Assembly: GCA_002705385.1 (NCBI GenBank)
Contig: PAFO01000012.1
Span: forward strand, 1 to 5,346
Length of the DNA: 5,346 bases
From: Flavobacteriaceae bacterium
GTDB lineage: Bacteria; Bacteroidota; Bacteroidia; Flavobacteriales; Flavobacteriaceae
Direction: 5' to 3'
The notes beneath the pieces were generated by a model. It was not told the origin of the DNA, searched no databases, and worked only from the letters and a program-made list of their open reading frames with translations. The position numbers and the translations under genes were made by a program. Below, piece after piece: positions 1 to 5,346 of the stretch; within the stretch, counting starts at the first letter, position 1, and the number at the start of each line of letters is the position of its first letter.

Positions 1-1026
1 AGGGACAATAACGACACCTTCTTCAAAACTGCCCTCTAGAAAATGAAGATTGAGTTTATTACTATAATAGAACTGAAAAATTAGCGCTTTTAAGTTATCA
101 TTTTTAGGGAATTCATCACTTGAGGTTCTTACAATCATCTGTTGAAGAACTTCTTTAAATTTTGAGGGATATTTGATAAGCGCAAGACTTTCCATCAAAT
201 AATTATTTCCTTTTAGATAAAAAACTGGATGAATTGCTATCGTTCCAGGAGATTCTTCAAACATTTCTATCCATTTTGACGAATAGCGATAAGTTGAAAG
301 AAAATCTTGAGTTAAGAAACTATACCATACATGTGCTTTATAATACCATAACTTTTCTCTAAAACCTAGATCGTCATAATTCAATTTGGGTAGATTTTCA
401 TAAAAAAACTGAGTAATTTCTCTAAACTCCTCATCGCTTTTTGCGTATCCAGCTTTGATCAATCTTTCATATAGCTGAAGAGATAAATTAGATAGTTGTG
501 TAGCTAAATTATTTTGGATCCTTAGTTGATCAGCTTCAAATATTAAAGTTTCAGCACGATTACTTAAACTCCTAGTAATATATTGAGATTCAATTACCTT
601 TTCAAGTTCAACAATATCATAAGCACTGTATTTTTCTTCATTTCTTATGGCTTGAATTTTTGCTTTTTCAAGAACTTTTAGACTTTGCTTGTATAAACCC
701 TTTTGATAAAGAATAGTTGCAAAATCAAGTTGTTCTCTAATTTGAATTCGTATATTTTTATGGGCAGGGTTCATCCTCAAACTTATCAAAATTTGTTTGT
801 ATAAATGTGCTTTCAAATTTGATAATTGTTGTTTGGTTACAATCCCTCTTTTTAAAATTACTCTTTCGTCATAACGATTTATTTTATCTAATAATTGAAA
901 TAGATTTAAAAATTTTGAGTCTTCATTCGAACCCATTCTACCCACATACAATCTAAACTGTCTTTTTTCTGACTTTGTAAGGGATTTCACAAGTACAAAC
1001 AAGTTATCTTTCTGTTCACTTGTCAT
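1..1026 (-). CDS. Conserved helical TPR-like protein of unknown function, N-terminal part (runs off the left edge)
   Basis: The minus strand is open from an ATG at 1026-1024 to the window edge, giving 342 codons without a stop; the C-terminus lies outside the window. An in-frame TAG at 1053-1051 and no other ATG before 1026 fix the start. There is no clear ribosome binding site, as is usual in Bacteroidetes. The protein is rich in Leu, Lys, Glu, Gln and aromatic residues and reads as a run of amphipathic helices. Residues 12-28 form a basic helix (VKSLTKSEKRQFRLYV), and residues 99-130, with YQKGLYKQSLKVLEKA, resemble a TPR helix pair. No signal peptide, membrane segment or catalytic motif is visible, so it is probably cytoplasmic. 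I recall similar hypothetical proteins from Flavobacteriia genomes, but no function. It is transcribed divergently from the leu operon, which hints at, but does not show, a link. A TPR-type scaffold or regulator is a guess. Confidence 0.85.
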   Translation of the reverse strand, partial: MTSEQKDNLFVLVKSLTKSEKRQFRLYVGRMGSNEDSKFLNLFQLLDKINRYDERVILKRGIVTKQQLSNLKAHLYKQILISLRMNPAHKNIRIQIREQLDFATILYQKGLYKQSLKVLEKAKIQAIRNEEKYSAYDIVELEKVIESQYITRSLSNRAETLIFEADQLRIQNNLATQLSNLSLQLYERLIKAGYAKSDEEFREITQFFYENLPKLNYDDLGFREKLWYYKAHVWYSFLTQDFLSTYRYSSKWIEMFEESPGTIAIHPVFYLKGNNYLMESLALIKYPSKFKEVLQQMIVRTSSDEFPKNDNLKALIFQFYYSNKLNLHFLEGSFEEGVVIVP

Positions 1027-1177
1027 TGTAATGGGTTTTAATGTAATTTGCTAATTGTTAGTATTTTATGTGACAGATTATACTATCGAATATTGTAATG
1101 TAAAAGTAATGATTTTATCTCAATTTTGAGCTTTAATTTAAATTCGTATTGTGATATTTTATTGAGTTTATTTTTTT
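1027..1177. promoter_or_regulatory. Divergent intergenic region, presumed promoters for the leu operon and the minus-strand gene
   Basis: These 151 bp separate two divergent starts and should hold both promoters. Toward leuA, TTGTTA (1055-1060) and TATACT (1079-1084) are 18 bp apart. Toward the minus-strand gene, TATAAT (reverse complement of 1077-1082) overlaps the same spot. These look like sigma-70 boxes, whereas Bacteroidetes usually use TTG near -33 and TAnnTTTG near -7, and I found no exact copy of the latter. The exact promoters are therefore uncertain. The nonamer ATTGTAATG occurs at 1025-1033 and again at 1092-1100. No T-box, riboswitch, leucine-rich leader peptide or GC-rich attenuator hairpin is visible. 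leuA is preceded by a T-run (1171-1177) instead of a Shine-Dalgarno sequence. Confidence 0.5.
1119..1130. repeat. Short inverted repeat (CTCAA-TT-TTGAG) upstream of leuA
   Basis: CTCAA and TTGAG are perfect 5-bp arms separated by TT, centred about 53 bp before the leuA ATG. The left arm plus one base (CTCAAT, 1119-1124) could instead pair with ATTGAG at 1161-1166. It may be an operator half-site pair or a weak RNA hairpin. In such AT-rich DNA it may also be chance. It is too weak for an intrinsic terminator and no T-run follows directly. Confidence 0.3.
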
Positions 1178-2326
1178 ATGGATAATGTAGAAATTTTTGA
1201 TACTACCCTACGTGATGGTGAGCAAGTGCCGGGGTGCAAGCTTGATTATAAAACAAAACTCATTATAGCAGAACAACTTGATTTTTTGGGGGTCGATGTA
1301 TTAGAGGCAGGATTTCCAATTTCAAGTCCTGGAGACTACAAATCAGTAAAAGAAATTTCAAAGTTAGTCAAAAATACCAGGGTTTGTGGCCTTACAAGGG
1401 CAGTTAAAAAAGATATTGATGTTGCTGCTGAAGCAATCAAACACGCAAAACTTTCAAGAATACACACTGGAATCGGAACTTCAGAAAGTCATATGCGCTT
1501 CAAATTTAATTTAACTCCAGATGAGGTCTTAGAAAAGGCAGTAATTGCTGTTAAATATGCAAAATCTTATGTTGAGGATGTTGAATTTTATGCTGAAGAT
1601 GCAGGAAGAACAGACAATGAATTTCTTGCTAGGGTTTGTGAGGCTGTAATTAATGCTGGTGCAACCGTTCTTAATATTCCTGACACAACAGGTTATTGTC
1701 TACCTGAAGAATATGGTGCAAAGATGAAGTATTTGATGGAAAATGTAAAAGGGATCCATAAAGCCAGATTATCCTGTCATTGTCATAACGACCTAGGATT
1801 AGCAACAGCCAATTCAATTGCTGGAGTTCAAAATGGAGCTCGACAAATAGAATGTACTATTAACGGTATTGGTGAAAGAGCTGGAAACACATCTCTTGAA
1901 GAGGTTGTTATGATATTGCGTCAACATCCAAAACTAAACTTAGATACCCGAATTAAGTCAGAGATGCTCAGTGGTATCAGTAAATTAGTTTCTGAAAGTA
2001 TGGCAATGCCAGTGCAGCCTAACAAGGCAATTGTTGGAGCAAATGCTTTCGCACATTCGTCTGGAATCCACCAAGATGGAGTAATAAAAAAAAGAGAAAC
2101 ATACGAAATTATAGACCCTAAAGACGTTGGCATTACTGAATCTTCCATTGTCCTGACTGCAAGAAGCGGAAGAGCTGCACTAGCCTTCCGTGCGAAGAAC
2201 ATTGGTTACGACTTAGATAAATTAGAATTAGATAAAGTCTACAAGCAGTTCCTAATTGTTGCGGATCAAAAGAAAGGAATTAATGATGAGGATTTACCCA
2301 AAATCATCGAAGCAAGTAATTTATAA
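1178..2326 (+). CDS. leuA: 2-isopropylmalate synthase, short form without regulatory domain
   Basis: This cytosolic enzyme condenses acetyl-CoA with 2-oxoisovalerate to 2-isopropylmalate, the first committed step of leucine synthesis (EC 2.3.3.13). The protein has 382 residues. The TIM-barrel catalytic domain (about 1-265) opens with [10 protein letters not shown] (7-16, with D8 and R12) and GFPISSPGD (45-53). It carries the divalent-metal ligands H201 and H203 in HCHND and N237 in GERAGN. The linker subdomains follow, with the catalytic-type His of HSSGIHQDG (H298) and Y309. The sequence ends about where the catalytic part of E. coli LeuA (523 residues) gives way to the leucine-binding domain, so direct feedback inhibition at the usual site is unlikely. 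Position 138 is Tyr (EFYAEDAGR) where E. coli has Ser; I recall the same Tyr in Bacteroides LeuA. ATG 1178 is the only start after an in-frame TGA at 1163-1165. It is the first gene of the operon, 15 nt before leuC. Confidence 0.95.
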   Translation: MDNVEIFDTTLRDGEQVPGCKLDYKTKLIIAEQLDFLGVDVLEAGFPISSPGDYKSVKEISKLVKNTRVCGLTRAVKKDIDVAAEAIKHAKLSRIHTGIGTSESHMRFKFNLTPDEVLEKAVIAVKYAKSYVEDVEFYAEDAGRTDNEFLARVCEAVINAGATVLNIPDTTGYCLPEEYGAKMKYLMENVKGIHKARLSCHCHNDLGLATANSIAGVQNGARQIECTINGIGERAGNTSLEEVVMILRQHPKLNLDTRIKSEMLSGISKLVSESMAMPVQPNKAIVGANAFAHSSGIHQDGVIKKRETYEIIDPKDVGITESSIVLTARSGRAALAFRAKNIGYDLDKLELDKVYKQFLIVADQKKGINDEDLPKIIEASNL

Positions 2327-2341
2327 ACATAATATTATTTT

Positions 2342-3736
2342 ATGAAACAAACCCTATTTGATAAAGTCTGGGATTCTCATGTTCTGGAAAGCATAAATCA
2401 AGGACCTGATGTTCTCTTCATTGATCGTCATATGGTTCACGAGGTGACCAGCCCTGTTGCTTTTTTAGGTTTAAAGAATAGGAAACTTCCAGTTATGTAC
2501 CCGGAACGCACATTTGCAACTGCAGATCACAATACACCAACTATCAACCAACACCTTCCAGTGGTTGATCCGCTTTCAAGAAACCAGCTAAAAGCCCTTG
2601 AAGAAAATGCAAATAAACATGGAATTACCTACTGGGGATTAGGACATGAAAAAAATGGAATTGTTCATGTAGTAGGACCTGAATACGGCATAACTCAACC
2701 CGGAGCTACGATAGTTTGTGGAGATTCTCATACTTCGACCCATGGAGCATTTGGAGCTATTGCATTTGGAATTGGTACTTCCGAGGTAGAAATGGTTTTA
2801 GCCACACAGTGTATTATGCAGTCGAAGCCAAAAAAAATGAGAATTACTGTAAACGGGTCTCTCAATAAAGGAGTGACTCCAAAAGATGTAGCTTTATTCA
2901 TAATTTCAAAACTTACGACTTCTGGAGCCACAGGTTATTTTGTAGAATACGCAGGTGAAGTTTTTGAAGAACTGAGTATGGAAGGTCGAATGACAGTTTG
3001 TAATTTAAGCATTGAAATGGGAGCTCGTGGTGGTATGATTGCTCCTGATGACAAAACATTTGAATACATCAAAGGCAGAGAGTTTACCCCTAAGGGAGCT
3101 GATTGGGATAAATCAATGGCCTATTGGAAAACACTATATACGGATAATATGGCTACGTTTGACAAAGAGTTCAGTTTTAATGCATCTGAAATTGATCCAA
3201 TGATAACATTTGGAACCAATCCGGGGATGGGTATAAGCATTACAAAACCAATACCAGCCGCTTCAGAAATAGAAGGAAGTAAAACAACCTATGAAAAATC
3301 TCTAGATTATATGGGCTATAAAGAAGGTGATCAAATGGTAGGAAAACAGATAGATTATGTCTTTATAGGGAGTTGTACTAATGGTAGAATTGAAGACTTT
3401 AGAGCTTTTGCAAGTATTGTCAGAGGACATAAGCGTGCCAAAAATGTTACGGCTTGGCTTGTTCCAGGATCACACAAGGTTTTGAACGCCATCAAAGAGG
3501 AGGGACTATTGGATATTTTTGAGAATGCAGAATTCAAACTTCGTGAACCAGGATGTTCGGCATGTTTGGCAATGAATGACGATAAAGTTCCAGCGGGCAA
3601 ATATGCTGTAAGTACCTCCAATAGAAATTTTGAAGGTAGACAGGGCCCAGGATCGAGAACTTTACTTGCAAGTCCACTTGTTGCTGCCGCAGCCGCAATC
3701 ACAGGTGAAATAACTGATCCAAGAACTTTAATTTAA
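2342..3736 (+). CDS. leuC: 3-isopropylmalate dehydratase, large subunit
   Basis: With LeuD, LeuC forms isopropylmalate isomerase (EC 4.2.1.33), which converts 2-isopropylmalate to 3-isopropylmalate by dehydration and rehydration on a [4Fe-4S] cluster. At 464 residues it is the normal length for the bacterial two-subunit enzyme (E. coli 466). It shows the aconitase-family signatures: [20 protein letters not shown] (127-146), the cluster cysteine C345 in [13 protein letters not shown]405 and C408 in [12 protein letters not shown], and the C-terminal [17 protein letters not shown] (424-440). No key residue is missing. The gene lies 15 nt after leuA and 6 nt before leuD, as expected for subunits made together. 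An in-frame TAA at 2330-2332 precedes the ATG, so no longer start exists. Its TAA is followed at once by an in-frame TGA (TAATGA, 3734-3739). If the fourth gene makes citramalate, this isomerase would also process that compound toward isoleucine. Confidence 0.97.
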   Translation: MKQTLFDKVWDSHVLESINQGPDVLFIDRHMVHEVTSPVAFLGLKNRKLPVMYPERTFATADHNTPTINQHLPVVDPLSRNQLKALEENANKHGITYWGLGHEKNGIVHVVGPEYGITQPGATIVCGDSHTSTHGAFGAIAFGIGTSEVEMVLATQCIMQSKPKKMRITVNGSLNKGVTPKDVALFIISKLTTSGATGYFVEYAGEVFEELSMEGRMTVCNLSIEMGARGGMIAPDDKTFEYIKGREFTPKGADWDKSMAYWKTLYTDNMATFDKEFSFNASEIDPMITFGTNPGMGISITKPIPAASEIEGSKTTYEKSLDYMGYKEGDQMVGKQIDYVFIGSCTNGRIEDFRAFASIVRGHKRAKNVTAWLVPGSHKVLNAIKEEGLLDIFENAEFKLREPGCSACLAMNDDKVPAGKYAVSTSNRNFEGRQGPGSRTLLASPLVAAAAAITGEITDPRTLI

Positions 3737-3742
3737 TGACTC

Positions 3743-4339
3743 ATGCCATACGATTCTTTTAACATATTGACTAGTACAGCAATTCCTTTACCTATTGAAA
3801 ATGTCGATACGGATCAAATAATACCTGCACGTTTTTTGAAAGCAACCGAAAGAAAAGGTTTTGGCGATAATTTATTTCGTGATTGGAGATTCAATCAAGA
3901 TGATTCCCCTAAGACTGATTTTGTCTTAAATAATTCAGCTTATAAAGGTAAAATTTTAGTTGGTGGGCATAATTTCGGTTCAGGTTCCTCCCGAGAACAC
4001 GCTGCTTGGGCAATCTACGATTACGGCTTTAGATCTGTTGTCTCTAGCTTCTTTGCCGATATTTTTAGAAATAATTGTCTTAACGTAGGGGTGCTTCCGG
4101 TTAAGGTTTCAGTTGAATTTCTTTCCCAAATCTTTGAGTCTATTGAACAAGATCCAAATACTACTCTTACTGTAGATCTATTCAATCAAAAAATTACTTT
4201 GGGTGCTGCTGAAGCATCTGAATTTTTTGAGATAAATAGCTACAAAAAAGAAAATCTCTTGAATGGCTACGATGATATTGACTATTTAAGTAATATCAAA
4301 ACTGATATTCAAAAATTTGCTTCAACTACACCGCTTTAA
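3743..4339 (+). CDS. leuD: 3-isopropylmalate dehydratase, small subunit
   Basis: LeuD is the small swivel-domain subunit of isopropylmalate isomerase and completes the active site with LeuC. The 198-residue length matches the long bacterial LeuD type (E. coli 201). Clear family motifs are [13 protein letters not shown] (20-32), [17 protein letters not shown] (74-90, with the substrate-binding SSRE segment) and [16 protein letters not shown] (104-119). ATG 3743 lies 6 nt after the leuC stop and is preceded in frame by that gene's TAA and TGA, so the start is firm. An ATG at 3736, overlapping the leuC stop, is in another frame. There is no clear Shine-Dalgarno sequence, and translational coupling to leuC is plausible. 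The next gene begins 12 nt downstream. Confidence 0.97.
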   Translation: MPYDSFNILTSTAIPLPIENVDTDQIIPARFLKATERKGFGDNLFRDWRFNQDDSPKTDFVLNNSAYKGKILVGGHNFGSGSSREHAAWAIYDYGFRSVVSSFFADIFRNNCLNVGVLPVKVSVEFLSQIFESIEQDPNTTLTVDLFNQKITLGAAEASEFFEINSYKKENLLNGYDDIDYLSNIKTDIQKFASTTPL

Positions 4340-4351
4340 GAAAACGAAAAG

Positions 4352-5346
4352 ATGAGGAAAACCATTGAAATAATGGATACTACATTAAGGGACGGTGAAC
4401 AAACCTCAGGGGTTTCGTTTACATCTCTGGAAAAACTAACTCTTGCAAAATTATTACTTCTAGAATTAAATGTGGATCGTATAGAGATAGCTTCCGCTCG
4501 CGTTTCAGAAGGAGAGTTCAAAGCAGTGAAAAATATCACTAGTTGGGCGACTGATTATGGTTTAATCGAGAGGATTGAAGTACTTACATTTGTCGATAAC
4601 GGTATGTCAATAAATTGGATGAAACAAGCTGGAGCCAAAGTTCAAAACCTTTTGACAAAAGGCTCTTTAAACCATTTAAAATTTCAGCTAAAACAAACTC
4701 CAAAAGAACATTTTAAAAATATAGCTAATACTATAGATAAAGCAGAAAATGATGGGGTTAGTACAAATATTTACCTTGAAGACTGGAGCAATGGAATGCA
4801 AAGATCTGAAGATTATGTATTTGAATATTTAGATTTTTTAGCGACTCAACCCATCAAACGGGTTTTACTACCCGACACCTTGGGAATTTTGACTCCAGAA
4901 AAAACAGCATTATACCTCAATAAAATTTTAAATCGTTATCCCAATATTCATTTTGATTTTCATGGTCACAACGATTATGACCTAAGTGTTGCCAATGCTT
5001 TAGAAGCTGTTAAATCTGGTATTAATGGATTGCATTTAACGGTAAATGGAATGGGTGAGCGAGCAGGAAATGCACCGCTAGCCAGTGTAGTAGCTGTAAT
5101 TAATGATTTCATTCCTGGTACAAATATCAACATCAATGAAAATGTTCTTCATCAGGTAAGCAAGCTTGTTGCTACTTTCACTGGTTTTAGAATTCCAGAA
5201 AACAAACCTGTCGTTGGAGATAATGTTTTTACTCAAACAGCAGGGATTCACGCTGACGGAGACCATAAAAAAAATCTTTATTTCAACGAGTTACTTCCTG
5301 AACGATTTGGTCGAAAAAGAAAATATGCATTAGGAAAAACTTCTGG
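4352..5346 (+). CDS. cimA: LeuA-family acyltransferase, probable (R)-citramalate synthase, C-terminus cut by the window edge
   Basis: 331 complete codons are visible, and the frame is open at the right edge. It is a second LeuA/HMGL-like TIM-barrel enzyme with [12 protein letters not shown] (9-20), metal ligands H204 and H206 in HGHND and N240 in GERAGN, and a catalytic-type H300 in QTAGIHADGD. It differs strongly from the leuA product and resembles, from memory, Leptospira interrogans citramalate synthase, sharing stretches such as VDRIEIASARVS, NLLTKGSL, YLEDWSNG and FHGHNDYDLSVANAL. Residues reported there for pyruvate recognition and catalysis (Arg16, Leu81, Leu104, Tyr144, Glu146, Thr179, His302) correspond to R13, L78, L101, Y141, E143, T176 and H300. 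The likely reaction is pyruvate plus acetyl-CoA to citramalate, feeding LeuCD and LeuB toward 2-oxobutyrate and isoleucine. A C-terminal regulatory domain is expected but lies outside the window. Databases may label such genes 2-isopropylmalate synthase. Start: ATG 4352, 12 nt after leuD, with the leuD TAA in frame upstream. Confidence 0.8.
   Translation, partial: MRKTIEIMDTTLRDGEQTSGVSFTSLEKLTLAKLLLLELNVDRIEIASARVSEGEFKAVKNITSWATDYGLIERIEVLTFVDNGMSINWMKQAGAKVQNLLTKGSLNHLKFQLKQTPKEHFKNIANTIDKAENDGVSTNIYLEDWSNGMQRSEDYVFEYLDFLATQPIKRVLLPDTLGILTPEKTALYLNKILNRYPNIHFDFHGHNDYDLSVANALEAVKSGINGLHLTVNGMGERAGNAPLASVVAVINDFIPGTNININENVLHQVSKLVATFTGFRIPENKPVVGDNVFTQTAGIHADGDHKKNLYFNELLPERFGRKRKYALGKTS

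Noticed and set aside
1031..1129. Possible leader peptides upstream of leuA (ATG at 1031 giving MGFNVIC, ATG at 1109 giving MILSQF)
   Set aside because: They have no run of leucine codons and no strong terminator or antiterminator pair follows, so attenuation is not supported.
1119..1177. Inverted repeat and downstream T-run as an intrinsic terminator
   Set aside because: The stem is only 5 bp and AT-rich, and the T-run at 1171-1177 is 40 bp away, directly before the leuA ATG.
1921..2202. Minus-strand open frame inside leuA
   Set aside because: It lies wholly within a well-supported leuA coding region and encodes no recognisable protein; it is a shadow of the real frame.
2728..3702. Two minus-strand open frames inside leuC (2728-2931 and 3355-3702)
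   Set aside because: Both are antisense to conserved LeuC motifs, including the cluster cysteines, and have no family resemblance.
3736..3745. ATG at 3736 overlapping the leuC stop as the start of leuD
   Set aside because: It is out of frame with the LeuD reading frame; ATG 3743 gives the full family N-terminus.
4336..5266. Minus-strand open frames at 4336-4539 and 5078-5266
   Set aside because: They are antisense to the CimA-like gene, whose own frame is continuous and full of family motifs.

Overview
This AT-rich window carries most of a leucine biosynthesis operon of Bacteroidetes type, probably from a member of the Flavobacteriia. The evidence is the gene order (short leuA, leuC, leuD, then a second enzyme of the LeuA family), the absence of clear Shine-Dalgarno sequences, and protein sequences that read like Bacteroidetes homologues. 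The species cannot be told from the sequence. I saw no mobile element, CRISPR array, tRNA or rRNA.

Layout. Positions 1-1026 (minus strand) hold the N-terminal 342 residues of a mostly helical, TPR-like conserved protein of unknown function, running off the left edge. Positions 1027-1177 are a divergent intergenic region with AT-rich promoter-like elements and a small inverted repeat. On the plus strand follow leuA (1178-2326), leuC (2342-3736), leuD (3743-4339) and a second LeuA-family gene (4352 to beyond 5346). Gaps are 15, 6 and 12 nt, so these four genes are very likely one transcription unit.

How the genes work together. LeuA condenses 2-oxoisovalerate with acetyl-CoA to 2-isopropylmalate, and the LeuC-LeuD isomerase converts it to 3-isopropylmalate. 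LeuB, the next enzyme, is not in the window and may lie just downstream. LeuA is only 382 residues and lacks the C-terminal leucine-binding regulatory domain of the long bacterial enzymes. The fourth gene looks most like the (R)-citramalate synthase (CimA) of Leptospira and keeps the residues known there to select pyruvate. If it makes citramalate, the same LeuCD (and LeuB) would also produce 2-oxobutyrate for isoleucine, so the operon would serve both leucine and isoleucine synthesis.

Nothing here is clearly an undescribed system. The points most worth checking are the identity of the fourth gene, the division of feedback control between the two synthases, and the divergent TPR-like gene.
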